Source of the DNA: Adineta ricciae
Lineage: Eukaryota > Rotifera > Eurotatoria > Adinetida > Adinetidae
Length of the DNA: 64,000 bases
Direction: 5' to 3'
NCBI GenBank assembly: GCA_905250025.1
Contig: CAJNOJ010000082.1
Coordinates: 310,001 to 374,000, forward strand
Below the pieces are notes generated by a model. That model was not told where the DNA came from. It worked only from the letters and a program-made list of their open reading frames with translations, and made no database searches. Both the position numbers and the translations under genes were made by a program. Positions 13,002-25,618 of this stretch are shown piece after piece. Positions within the stretch are counted from its first letter, which is position 1, and every line of letters starts with the position of its first letter.

Positions 13002-13904
13002 ATGGAATTACCATCAACACCCCGGATCGCCTATCCTCTTATTTATTCAATTTTGTTTTCATCATCCATTAGTTTACACTTTCTTCTACTTCCATGGGTG
13101 TCGTCATCTTTATTACGTCTTTGTATTATTGATTTCTATGCCACATGTGTTCTGTTTCTTATCGGAAATTTTCTTTATTCATCAAATAATGTTTATGATA
13201 TTCATTGGCCGTTGATTCCACTGATATCTTCCGTTTATTTTTATTTTTACTCCAATTCAAGTGAATTACCATGGAAAAAGTGTCTTCTATTAACTCTCCT
13301 CATACTTTTGTGGTCGAGTCATTTAATATGGCAAACAGTAACATCATCATCGGATATCAAACATGAAGATTGGCGCTATCATATGATGCGCGGACAATTT
13401 GGAAACAATTTCATTCTCTTTGCCTTCTTTGTTCTGCATATAATACCAATGATAGAAGTCCTGATCGGCTCCTCGTCAATCTATTACATCTTTAATGATA
13501 CGAATACTCATGAACAGTTTACCATAGGTAGCAGTCTTTCGTTAGGCGTTATAGCGGTCGGCGTTCTACTGGAAAACATTGCTGATAGACAATTAGCAAG
13601 ATTTCGATGTCAGAGAAAACAGTCACGTGAATACAGGTTTGCTGTATTGTCAAGCGGCTTATGGAAGTATAGTCGTCATCCAAATTATCTCGGTGAAATT
13701 TTGTTTTGGTGTGGATTATTCTGTTTAGGTCGAGCTTCTCACGCCCCATGGTGGTGTGCAATCGGACCATTGCTGATCACATTAATGATGATTTTTGGAT
13801 CAATTCCAATAAGTGAAGAACGATTATATCGCAAGTATCCGGAGTATAAGTTCGTTCAACGACGGATACCCATACTGATTCCAACATTTGGCTTATTTCG
13901 ATAA
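13002..13904 (+). CDS. Multi-pass membrane protein, DUF1295 / steroid 5-alpha-reductase-like C-terminal domain
   Basis: A single uninterrupted 300-residue frame. The N-terminal two thirds are strongly hydrophobic, with several predicted membrane helices. The C-terminal part carries SRHPNYLGEILFWCG (about residues 224-238) followed by a helix and ISEERLYRKYPEYK, the signature arrangement of the DUF1295 / 3-oxo-5-alpha-steroid 4-dehydrogenase superfamily, which contains NADPH-dependent membrane reductases and methyltransferase relatives. The substrate cannot be told from the sequence. It has no intron although its neighbours are intron-rich, which could mean retrocopying, horizontal origin or simple intron loss. 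The start ATG at 13002 is the first in frame and leads directly into hydrophobic sequence. Confidence 0.85.
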   Translation: MELPSTPRIAYPLIYSILFSSSISLHFLLLPWVSSSLLRLCIIDFYATCVLFLIGNFLYSSNNVYDIHWPLIPLISSVYFYFYSNSSELPWKKCLLLTLLILLWSSHLIWQTVTSSSDIKHEDWRYHMMRGQFGNNFILFAFFVLHIIPMIEVLIGSSSIYYIFNDTNTHEQFTIGSSLSLGVIAVGVLLENIADRQLARFRCQRKQSREYRFAVLSSGLWKYSRHPNYLGEILFWCGLFCLGRASHAPWWCAIGPLLITLMMIFGSIPISEERLYRKYPEYKFVQRRIPILIPTFGLFR

Positions 13905-14075
13905 ACTCTAGGCTTTTCTTTCTGTTTGTATTTGTTCGATTTTCCGTAATGTTTGTTCAGATAAGGTTCGAAATCGGGCGGGTTTTTTGTTGCCTTATAT
14001 TTTACGCAACTCGTACGTACATTTGTAAAAATATAGGAATTTTAATTATAAAAAGAAAGTAAACATGCATATATT

Positions 14076-17000
14076 TCAAAGCTCAGCACTGTTATCGCTT
14101 TGACCACTGTAAATCTGTGCTAATCTTGAAAATTTCGGTCCTAACGAAGATAAATATCGATAGTCAATTTCATCCGGGACTGACGAAGATGCGATTGAAC
14201 TCAAATCTCCCGCTATTGATCCGACGCCTTCATCATGAAAACGTAATTGAGTATCGTAGACATAGCCAACCGTTCGTTCATCTAATTTCTCTTCAATATA
14301 AGTGCCGAGCGAAGGTCGAGCAGTAAATATTCGATCATTATTATCTAAACAAACATGGAAATGTGTTTTTCACTGACGCATTTATTTTGATTATTCGTAC
14401 TTAGCCGATCGCGATTTACCATAATATTACCATCTGTCAAAGCATACATCGGTTTTTTTAAGACATGAAGATTATATGTTGAGTGATCCTCCTCACCAGC
14501 CGTTTCTCTACATAAACAAAAGACAAATAAGTCGGTCGAAAGTATTCCTGTTAGAACTTACTTATAATCGATAATGTTTTCTCGTGTATCGTCAACGTAA
14601 ATTCCATTGACTGTTCTGAAAATTTCTTTTGCTCTTATGAATGATAACAAAACTAAGATGATCACTATCGCTAATAATAATAGAACAAGTGCTATTATTA
14701 ACCAGGTATACCAAGGAATGACGAGACTACGTTGGTCAGCAATTCTCGGTTCTTGACATTCGCCGGCATATGAATAATTTGAGTGAAGATAATTTGACAT
14801 ATTTAGATAATATCCGTTGGATAAAACATTACGTATGCAACCACGAAAACCACTGGTTACAATTGAGGATTGATTGAAAGAAGATACTGGCAGATGATCT
14901 GGTAAACTTCCAAGATGTAGATACTGGATCGTAGATGGATCGAACCAATTGAAGTTTTCAGACAATGAATAGGTATGTTGGCAATCATTTATCGAAAAGA
15001 GAATGTTTTCCCGGAGAATCTGAAGAAGAGAATGTCTTACGAAGAGAAGAACATCAAATTTTACTCACTTGACATTCCACATGATACCATACCGATGCAT
15101 TCAAAGTAATATCGTTAATATTACGTACAACATTTGGAAAATGGAACCTGAGTATTGCATTAGATACATCAATTGCCATCCAAAATGGCCCATTTGTTTT
15201 AGTAGTGTTTGGTGCATACAAGAAAATCAAACAGTTTTCCAAGGGAGTTTGCAAAAGGAAATCGAATGAAAGTCGTGCAGAACGGAAATTAGAAAATATC
15301 CATTTGTCATAGATTGCGTATCCTTGTCCATTTCGATCAAAAGTTCGTCCAAGTACTTCTCCACAAGGTCCCACTGGACCATTCGATGAAGACTGCGATA
15401 ATAGTGAGCCGCTCAAACTGTCAAATGTGGTTATTTTACAACGATCTGCCATCATCGGTCCCGTTGGATCGTAAAATTTATTCACGCAGTCCGCTGAATC
15501 AAGAATGTTGACACCTAAGAACGATGTTTGATTCGAATCGATAACTTCGGGTTTCACTGCAATAGTTCGTGCTGGCCGACAGATTGTATCGGAAAGGCAA
15601 TTGTAATTATGACACGGATTAGGACCACTTGCACTCGCTGTAAAACCGTAAGATTGAAATCTTGACAGATCTCCACTAAGTGTTTGTTCAACATTAACTC
15701 GATCTCGTCCGCGTACGTAAAATACTACATCGGTTAATGTTTTAGCTTGCTGTTCTTCGACGGTTTGGGGTTTATCGTATTGATTTCGATATTGAAAAGC
15801 CGAACGAATAGCAAAAATTTGTATAAAATATCGATTAACATTTAGTATTTGAGCGAGTGCAGTGATAAGTTGATCTTTGACAGATGGAATAATTAAGTCA
15901 TGGGGATATTTACCTTGAATACGAATCGTTGATGCTTCGCGAACCTTTTCGCTTTTCACACTTGCAACATTAATTGTTAGAGTGACCGGAATTGATTGAT
16001 CTACGATAGCTTCGACTGTTGAAATGCCTGGTTCCAAAGATTTCGACGAAGTTCGCAAAGAGCAGTTGAGAAACATGAACTTCTGTTGATCGTTTCTGTC
16101 CTTGAGTGAGCAGCTCGGATTGGGTTTATTCGAATTATCGAAATGAATCGAGCCGAGGTCAGTGTCAAGGATAGAATTTTGATATCCTTCAACATAGATA
16201 ATCTCAATTGTTTTACTATTCAGAGTAGAACCCATCGTCTGACAGCCTCGAACGTTGATTGTTATTGTTGTTCTCTCAAAATGATTTTGAGCATCGCTGG
16301 CGTTGAAAGTGACATTAAATCTTTTTGTCGTCGCACAACTCAAAAGGCCATTGTATGTTAGAATGAAAAAAGACATGTTATATGGAACCAATTTTACATT
16401 AGCATCAGTTGATTCAACAATTGCTACATTAAAAGGAACTGTGTGATTCAGATTTTCATCATCGTAATCTTTGAATCCGATAGAGATTGAAGGATTAGTG
16501 CCTTCCTCGATGTACCATGGGCCACCCTAAATTGAAAAACAGGAGAACTATACGCAAACTCTAAAAAAAACCATGTTTACTATTGGTACAGGACCATTGT
16601 TATTGATATCATGCACTCTGAGAGTTACTGGAATAAAACTGGATACACCTGTTCCATTTTCGTCCGTTGCACGAATAGCAAATTTATAAACAGAGTTACC
16701 AAAAGGCAAATCACGTGAGAGTCCACTTGAGTTTATACTAATAATAGCTTCGTTGCCAAATGTACCGACAAAAATATTTCGAAGATTCAATTGATGATTT
16801 TGATCATAGATTTCATAACGAAGCTGAGTTGATGGTGTGTCTGGATCAATAGCGATGATCTAAATAAAACACGCACATATTACATACAGTATAAACATAT
16901 CATAGTTTACCGGAGCTCCAGAAAGTAGGGAATATGGCTTGAGTTCTGTTACATTGTATTCGTAACTATCGAAGCCAGGCATTAGTTTGAAATACGGTGC

Positions 17001-19986
17001 ATTTGTATTTTCCGGTAATATCGTAATTTGTACATCAATTTCGACGATATTGCTGGAATCAAATGCGAATAATTTCAGCGAATACTGAGGTATAGATTTG
17101 TAATCTAGTTGTCCAACAATTGTAAGTTCTGCAGTTGCTTCATAATGTGTTGACTTCTCATCATTTGAATTATCTGATGAAAGGCTAAATTTAAAAGCAT
17201 TATTTATATTTCCACTCGATATTCCCACATTCAGTCTCGTATCGATGTTGTCATCAGTAATATTTAGTGTAAGAATAGGCACATTCCTCGATGTCGTGCC
17301 TTTTATTGATATGTTCTTATTTGCTTCGATATTCTGAAAGACTAGAGCAATAGATGAAATTTCGTTTTTCATTTTTATCTTTGAAAGATATCAATTTTTA
17401 CCCGGACGTTGTTGATTAGCACTAATAACTTGAATATCGATTTGAAAATCTTCGGATGCATCATTTTGCGTGTCCCATAATGGTTTGGAATTCGCAGCTG
17501 TCACAAACAATCGATAGGATGATTTGTTATTACTGTCTGGTCCGAATACAGCATTTGTCCATATTGTGCCATCGGGTTCAACGCTAAAAAGTGCAGTTAC
17601 TTCTGCCGAATTTAGATGGTCGCTTGAATAGTATCGAATTGCATTGTTTTCTGGTAGGACATCGAGATCATAGGCTTGAATTTTGCCGATAGTACGATTC
17701 CCTTGTTGGTTTTCTAGCACACTCAACGTAATTGAACGAATATCAAATGTTGGGATCTGATCATTCTCATCGCGTAGATCGATTTGAACTACTCCAATCA
17801 ATGGTGGATTGGTAAGCACGCGTGTGTAAAGCAAATAACTATCTTGAATTTCTGCGTGAAGGCCTCTGAAAAAATGTATACATTCGTTTGTTTTTCAACG
17901 TGATAAAGAATGTGAATAAAATCGTTTTATAGTTACCGAAGAACTACAATACCACTTGTGTATTTTAATTGATTCCTCGTCACCTGTTTGTCGCGAAATG
18001 GTAAATGCGCATTGCTGGCAAATGGACTTGAAACTGCCATAAAGGATGGCATCGATGGTCTTAAACTAAAGCTAATTGTTCCATTGAATGTTTCATCTCG
18101 TACTATACGATCAGTGGAAGTTTCATAAAATTTCTCCGATATGACGATATGTAAGTTTTCATACGATGTGTCTAGCCATTGGATCGGCTGTTCTTCAGCG
18201 TTATTTTGAAAATGAATTGTTACTGTAGCATCGTTTTCACTCAAACATTCTGGTTCGCCGCGATCTTTAGCGTACACTTGGAATTTTACTGGAAACAAAC
18301 TTGCATTTAAACTTTGAATTCCATTTATCCCGGTGCGAAGAACAATATATCCTGTCGTCTGATTGATTGCGAAATATGGTACATTTAATGTTCTAATGTA
18401 ATATTTGATCATTCCATTCATACCAGAATCAGCATCGAATGCAATGATACGGAATGGGAGAGTGTTACTTTGAATACTAGTCGACTGAAAAATCGTAAAA
18501 TTCCAGTCAGCCATTATGAACTCTGAATGCAAAATATCTCTCTCGATAGATCATCGAAACCACTGAAAAACATACTAACTTGGTTTATTATCATTAACAT
18601 CCACAAGATTGATACGTAAAGTGCATGCTGTTTGACGGCCTGGTGTGCCGCGATCAGTAGCCAATATAGATAGAAACCAAACACGAGGAGTGCCTGTAAA
18701 TGATGACATCACGATACGTATTGAAGTCGTGTAAGATGCGTACCTGGCTCGTCGTAATCAAGTGTTATATTCGTTTTTATCCATGCTTCGCGAATCATTC
18801 CACTTTGATTTTCCTGCTCAATGTGAAACGAAGGATACGCAGTATTTCTTACACCGCTCACTACAAGGAAACGATTTCTTGTAAATGTAGTGCCTGATTT
18901 TCCTATTTACTTGAAGTTCTTGATTGTTCAGGTGGAAACATAATGTCAACTTCACCGTTTGTTCCTCGATCCATGTCTATGACGCGCAACTTCGTAACAT
19001 TTCCTCCAAGTGGTATATCCTCTCTCAGCGAGATATTCCCACCGCATATCGAACCAGAAAAGCTGGGTGAGTGTCTATTAACCGTTGTTATCCTGATAGT
19101 AAATGTACCGTGTTCCTCATTTAACGAATCTGAAATTGAGATGTTCACCGTAATACTAGTTTCTGTCGGCGAGATTTCAATTGATCGATCAAGTCGTAAG
19201 ACACCTGTATTTGAATCGATGGAAAATAATACATTCGGGGATATTGAATACGTTATCGTATCATTATCGTCATCGACAGCATAAACTGTTGCAAATTTTG
19301 TGCCAGGTAATGCTGTTTCACTGATGTAGAACACTTTTACGTCGTCGACAAACCTTGGAATGTTGATATTAGCATTCTTCAAATCGATCTGAACAAGAGC
19401 AGTGGAAATGGCTGGTGGGCGATTATCATATGACTGTCTTGCAATCAATTCAAATACATATCGATGGAAAGGTCGAAAATAATTCAGTTTACTAAATCAG
19501 ATCTTTTGTAGTGAAAACAATCTAGAACGATTCCTATAATACTTACGCATTGCTTACCGAAAGATTGTAACCACTACTATCATTGTTATTCGATAGTAGT
19601 GTTACAGCAAAATTTGTATCATTTGTTGTAACGTTAAGGCGATTAGTTTCGCTTTTGAGACTACGACTAGTGAAATTTGTGGAAGTATAACTAGGTCGAT
19701 CATTTTCATTTCGTTTTCGAACAGTAAAATAAAATAAAAACGCATTTGGCTTTGTTACAGAATGTTTAGAATTTATATAATAAACGGGTTGATCGAAAAC
19801 AGGCCCAGCAAAATTGACGTTGTACTGAAATTCCCATAATAACACAATGCAGCGAATATTCCTTTAAAAAAGACAACTTACAAAGAAATCTGTTATATCA
19901 TTTCGACACGGTTCACCAAAAATCGTATGTAGTTGAATCACAACAATTAGTAATATACATCGACATCGACGATATGATTCAATCAT
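14076..19986 (-). CDS. Classical cadherin with laminin-G domain and catenin-binding tail
   Basis: Cell-adhesion receptor. Exon 1 (19882-19986) encodes a signal peptide. The following exons, down to about 16390, carry a series of cadherin repeats with calcium-site remnants such as DENDQIP and DINNNGP. A membrane-proximal region (about 15600-15070) contains a Cys-rich segment and a laminin-G-like domain, as in invertebrate classical cadherins. The membrane helix lies at about 14640-14710. The tail keeps a juxtamembrane AGEEDHSTYNL (exon about 14410-14506), like the p120-catenin core, then GSIAGDLSS and DEIDYRYLSSLGPKF before stop 14076-14078, like the beta-catenin site of E- and N-cadherins. 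Roughly 1,700-1,800 residues over about a dozen exons with short introns. The tail motifs separate it from Fat/Dachsous/protocadherins. Confidence 0.9.
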
Positions 19987-21519
19987 TGCGGATCTTTTGG
20001 ATTAATCAGATTCATACAAATAATTCCATTCAAATAAGAAAAAAGGACAATATTATCTTCATATCTGCTTCGTTCATGATTGTTCTTTGAATCACAAGTG
20101 TCGGTAGAAGTGACGACGGAGAAAGAACAAAAAAAAGAAGAGAAGAGAAAAAACGTACAAAGATTAGATGCAAATAAAAATCTGTAACAGACAAGAATGA
20201 TTGGTTCAATCCTTGATAAGCATAAATATTCATTTTACAACAATCTGAATCAAGATCATCTGATAAAAGATTAGAAAAGAGTTCTTGGACAGAATTTTGT
20301 TTTTTTATCTTCGCTCGCTCTTTTGTATTCTCGTAAGATGCGAATCTTAACATCGCTGAAATCTCCTCCATGAGAACTCTTCTCTTTTTACTTACAGACA
20401 ATGCATGATGCAATAAAGCCATAAGTTTTTAAGTTCTGAAAAATGATCATGTCAACAAATGATAAGAGAAATGACGCAATAATCATAAATCAAGAATTTG
20501 AATTCAATATCCAAACGATGAACACTATGTACACAAGCAGATTTTCATTTTCCATTATCCACTCCGATATGGTGAATACAATCGATGTACCACCTAACCA
20601 TTCTTTCATACTCATTTTCAACAAAAAGTGCCACTCCTGTCGTTGTCGACGCCATTCATGTGAATTTGCTAACAAAGAAAAGTGTCGCAAACTTAAATTC
20701 TTCTCCTACCTATGAATCGTCTAATATGATCATGCTATTCTGTTCATATATGGCAATAATGGGCTAGAATATCTAAGTAAATATCATCTCGGATGTCAAA
20801 GAACGAGTAGTATTGCATGATCAACATTCATACCAATGAACACGGCAATTTAAGATATTACACATTCAGATATACGAACAATCCGGATTCCACAGCGTGT
20901 TGTCAACGCAACAGTACAAATCTCCTTTTATATATTTGATAAAAAAACTTACGTCAACATTCCCTAACTATATTCATCGAAGACCTCAATCCACCTGCTC
21001 TTCTACAAATACAGACAATGGTGTGTGTTAGATACAAAACGACGATTAATATATTCATGGTCCTACAAATAGTATTTGTTTCTTTTTATATGCTAAACTA
21101 AAACTAACGACTATCAGGGCTGCCCGTACAAGGCCCTTTTACCAATGATATACTCCTCATCTGGAGAGGTCATTGAACAAGAAACAGTCCATGACAATAT
21201 TTGCTCTATGATCTATGCCGATAGTCTCGTTCCTATATTCAACTTCGTCCAAACATATAGAACGAGAGAGAACACACCACGATAATTGTACAATGTCTTC
21301 TAATCTGAACATTATTCATTCACCATTTTTAAACAAGGTAACTCAATCTCGTCCCTGAAGCATCACGTTCCAAGCGTATAAATTAACTACGACACTCAGT
21401 ATATTTATCATTATTTCCCACGATTATTCCTCATCACACCTTTTCATTTTGTAATCAAATACATTTTACGAGAAAAATGTTTTATTTCAAAATATGCACA
21501 ATTGCTTTAAAAAGAAAAA
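19987..21519. other. Intergenic region between cadherin and homeobox genes
   Basis: It contains the cadherin upstream region and the 3' flank of the homeobox gene. One minus-strand frame (20030-20422) begins with a plausible N-terminus rich in Lys and Arg, but it holds a consensus donor and acceptor inside and resembles no known family, so it is not called as a gene. The rest shows no coding signal that I can see. Confidence 0.45.
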
Positions 21520-22470
21520 TCAAAAAGAAAGATGTCCAGATAGCGATGCATCTTGTTGTTGTTGGAGAAGAGCAACTTGATTGTTTAACGAATCAATTCG
21601 TTGCTTGAGAACCTTTTGCGCTAGTTTTGGATTCGTATCACCTCGACGAGAACGTGCGTTGTTGAACCATGTGTTCACTTGTGCCACTGAGATGTTGCAT
21701 TCCATTGCTAGACGATCTTTTTCCGCTTCAGTTGGACGTTTCTTCACGGCGTAGAAAGCATTCAAATGTTCGATTGCTTCGTCACTGATACGCTTGCGAG
21801 CCTACAAAACAGTATCGTATGCACAGTGGTTTACAGGCATAAAGCAACTTACTAGGCATAGCGATGGAGATGATGTCGTTGGTTGTGCACGGCGACGTTT
21901 CGGTTGAACATTCTAAAATGAGATCAAAGTAAGCAAATTCGTCTTAGTAACTTGTCACTAAACTTCCATAAAGAAGAACTCACGGATCTTTGCTACTCGT
22001 GACAAAGAGACAATATGATGAAAGCTTACCTTCGTCGATGGAACAAGACATACATTACTCGGTTGAACAGGTGTACTTGCAGCGAATGGTTCTGAATATT
22101 GAGGCAACGAATATGATGCTGGACTGTAATAAGATGAATCTAAATTCAGAGGTTATACTTGTCAGAAGAATGAATTTGCTGATAAGATCGACTTACAATG
22201 TTGTGATGGCATATAGTATGAATCGTTGGAATATGGGCACGATGAAAAATGAAATGGCGACGGTGCCGGTGAAGCATAACCAAAGGATGAGTAAGCTGAA
22301 TCATAAAATGGTACATTTGATGTTGGAGATGATGGATACATGTAGGGTGTTGATGATTGCGATGGTTGCATGTTTATTGGTGATTGGAGTGGGTGATTGT
22401 AGAAGATGTTTAACAACTGTGAATGATATTCGTTGGAGACACGTTTGGAATATATATTATTGAAGTAGTA
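21520..22470 (-). CDS. Atypical PBX/TALE-like homeodomain transcription factor
   Basis: The homeodomain (exons about 21520-21800 and 21850-21912) begins after a basic KRRR stretch and ends in helix 3 with QVNTWFNNARSRR, carrying the invariant Trp-Phe, Asn and Arg of DNA-binding homeodomains. Helix 1-2 text (AIEHLNAFYAV ... ECNISVAQV) looks most like PBC-class TALE proteins. However, the spacing from the helix-1 Phe to the helix-3 Trp is 29 residues, against 31 in PBX and 28 in typical homeodomains. A short glutamine-rich coiled segment (VALLQQQQ) follows. The N-terminal exons (about 22030-22450) are rich in Ser, Pro and Tyr, like an activation domain. The true start codon is not resolved; the upstream frame stays open to about 22510 without an obvious ATG. 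Confidence 0.8.
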
Positions 22471-22737
22471 AGATCGATTCGCATCAATTAATAATGGATA
22501 TTGATTGATGCAAGAGAGAGAAAGGAGGAGAAGAGAGAAGTTGATTTAATTGATGCGATAGGTAATGCATCAATTAACTCTCTGATAATCAAACTCTGTC
22601 GGTCAGTGAGTAATGGTAGAGAGAGAGAGAAACAGAGAGAAAGTAAATTATATGTAGATGTCTATATTTGAAAAGTTGGAATAAAAATGGAAATGTACAA
22701 AGGCAAGATTAAAAAGAAAAGAAATAGATAAGATCAG
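22471..22737. other. Short intergenic region
   Basis: Between the homeobox gene and the 3' end of the Ser-rich gene. It contains a purine-rich GAGA run near 22615-22640. No gene is seen. Confidence 0.5.
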
Positions 22738-25618
22738 TTAGAGATAAACAGCTTGATGATCGCGTAAGAAACTGGGTGATAGAGTATTTCGTTCAAAATA
22801 TCGATAATCGCTCGTGTCAGGTTCTTCCATGTGAGTGGGCGATGGTTGTGGATATGGTTTCGACGTTGCAGATGCCGTGCGAGTTGACGGATGGGTCATT
22901 TCGTTTGTCTCGAGATGAATTTTCAAAGAAGTGCGAAAGCGTCCCGGTTCGACTTCGTCGTTGTTCAATGGGAAATGATTTGACTCGTGATAACGGGGAG
23001 GCGATGGAGAACGATGATGAATCGGCTTCGCTGTACAGCGAATTTTCACTTGCGTTGTTGGACTAGCAGCATGTTGTCGGTCTGATTGTTCACGTGTGTC
23101 ACATGTAGATAACCATTCTTGAATGCGTTCAGCTCTCTTTGGTGATGTGGCTGGAAAGAAAATGTGATAGTTTGAAAAAAGATTTCGAGAGATTTACCGG
23201 ATAGTTGTTCGTCGTTGGAATGTTTCAGCGTTTGAGTTGGAGTAACATCGTAGACAAAAATATGCCCATCATCATCACATGATGCTGCAAGATTGTATGC
23301 TGGAGATGAGACTCTTTCTGTTAGGCTAATTTGATTAGAAGTTTTGTCCTTATGAGACTGAATTTGAATTGGAATAATAGTCTCTTGGCTGAGTTTTGTC
23401 GTTGCATCGTTGACATCCGCTGAGGATAAGGTAAACATAGGCTGCAAGGAAAAATTTTTATATTGTTTTACGAGTGTATGTATGAGGAAGAGAGTTTTAT
23501 GATTTCTGTAAAGTATGTTTCGTCATTTCTTCATAAAAAGCTTGAGATACTTACAGGAGTTTTTGAATGATGCTCATTGTTTTGAGATATATGTGGGGCA
23601 GTAGGTGCTCGACGTTTAATCGAACTTTTACGACTACTGATACTACCGTTACCATCCACATTCATTTCAAAAATTCGACTTGGTATTGTTTTATTCGTAT
23701 CTATGATATCGATAAAGAATGAAGAGTTCTTGAACTGATTTTATGCGAGTTTTACCGGGTTTATTCGATGACACCGATGGATAGGAATGATCGATCATTT
23801 CTTCTTTGTGCTTTTCAAATGAATAACGTTTTTGCGTAATATTTTCTGATTTGGAGATCTGCGGATTGGCTGATGTTCGATTAGATTCAATATTCAATTT
23901 CTCGTAGATTGTTTCAAGAAGTGTTAATCGCTCGAAATAGCGGCGAATCGATTCATGATTGTGCTGATTTGTTTCTTTGGATGAATCTGGCGGAGTTACA
24001 TCTGTTCGAACAGATCGAGAAATGCCAAAATATCTTTTTCTAGTGAAGCTTACCCGTTTCATCATGAAATGGATTCAAATGCTGTGGATACGAAGGATCA
24101 AAATTTGAACTCGATGGATTGCTACTAGCATTATTTTCAATTACGCAAGGTTTTGCTTTAGCTGCAACCAAGAGTGACGCTGGAATGGTTTTATGTCCAC
24201 TCTTCTGTTCGTGTAATGCTTCGTAAACGAGGGGCGTTTTTTCGAGAATTGTTGAGCATCGTTGAGCTGTATGATGTGTCAGTGTTGATAATTTTGATCG
24301 CCGTTTAATTTGATTCGGAGCATGAAGAGACTTTGTACCTGAAAGTTTGGAGTCTAGACAATTGATCGGATTGTTGAAGTCTGATGCTGCTGTTGACGTT
24401 GACTCGTCAGTTGGCCAGATTTTGGCGAGAATTTTACGTAAAACGAGTAATTCATCGATATTTAGTGTATCCTGTTCGAGTAGTTTGATAAGATTTTCAT
24501 AAAATTGAATTTTTCGATGTGGAGATTGTTGCTCTTTGAGAGAATCGATCCATGAAATACTAAAATCCCATGGATCATGTGTTTCATCAATTCCATTATT
24601 ATCATGACCATTCACAATGAATGATAAATCACTTGTGATATCGTCATTTTCATCTCTGTCACTATTCATATGGTTAGGATTATCTTCCGAGGGTGATAAG
24701 GACATATTTTCTTGATCATTGGTCAACGGTGATCCTAGAAGACAAAACGAAGATATTTGATTCAACGATAATGTGTTATTTACGCGATTGTGAAAAACCA
24801 AGTGAAGATATTTCACGAAAATCGAGGATAGCCGATGGATTCATTTCATTGTTCGATTGTCTCTGTGTTGGATAATGCCCGTTGAGGAAGTGCGTCGATG
24901 ATGATTGCTTTTGAATAGTTAATGCTGGACTACGTGTTATATTAGGTATTGAAGCAGCCGATTTTCGATGAATACCCATACTATGCATTACGCGATTGGT
25001 AATCGTTTCAATACTTCGATTAGGTGAAGGAGCACGTTGATGTTTTATTTTTGAACCATTCGAATTGGCTAACATATTCTCCTTTGAATTTTTATCAGCT
25101 AAATTCTCTACACTACGTGATCGAGATTGACTAGAACTATTAAGAGAGAATGAGAAAAGATTGATCAGTATATTGAATTGTATTTTGTAAGTGTTAAATA
25201 CAAACTTTGATATTGTTCGGACTTTCTGTGCAAAGACTTTCCCTTTCCACCCGTCGAGTGTTTCCATTGATCGAAATAACCATCGTTTGTTAGCATTCAA
25301 TTGTGATGAATAACGACGGTTTTTATAATCTTTCCCGTTCTTCATGGGTAAGCGAATAATCTCGTCATTGTCATGTGCTGAAGCATTGTTTACCAGTGAA
25401 CTATCACTAGACAGACCAATTCGATAAGGAATTATATTGATCGCTTTCGTTGATGATTGTTCCGTTTTGGGAATGTGGTACGAGAATGGTCGATTGTATC
25501 GATGATGATCATGATTGTCCGAGGATCTTTCCAGTGGTTTGCGAACGGGTGAAGTCGATTCACGTGTATCGTGGTGATGGTGATGATGATGACGACGAAA
25601 TATTTTCGTCAGATTCAT
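22738..25618 (-). CDS. Large Ser-rich, mostly disordered protein of unknown family
   Basis: A chain of exons joins in phase from ATG 25616-25618 to stop 22738-22740, giving roughly 800 residues. The N-terminus begins MNLTKIFRR followed by a seven-residue His run. The body is rich in Ser, Asn, Lys and Arg. An ordered-looking helical segment (WIDSLKEQQSPHRKIQFYEN, then LIKLLEQDTLNIDELLVL) lies at about 24430-24560. An NPF tripeptide (HLNPFHDE, about 24060-24080), the type bound by EH domains, and a KRRAPTAP segment (about 23600), reminiscent of actin/endocytic scaffold linkers, are visible. Introns are read at 25138-25205, 24736-24795, 23999-24050 and 23157-23198. I do not recognise the family; a cytoskeletal or endocytic scaffold role is only a guess. 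Confidence 0.7.

Noticed and set aside
13955-13985. GGTTCGAAATC resembling a tRNA B box
   Set aside because: No matching A box or cloverleaf arms could be found around it.
20030-20422. 130-residue minus-strand frame upstream of the cadherin
   Set aside because: It contains a consensus donor and acceptor in its first 100 bases, has a low-complexity hydrophobic end and resembles nothing known. It may be untranslated exon sequence.
21990-22463. 157-residue plus-strand frame
   Set aside because: Lies antisense over the homeobox gene exons, whose splice phases and composition are coherent.
22776-23066. 96-residue plus-strand frame
   Set aside because: Antisense shadow of the C-terminal exon of the Ser-rich gene.
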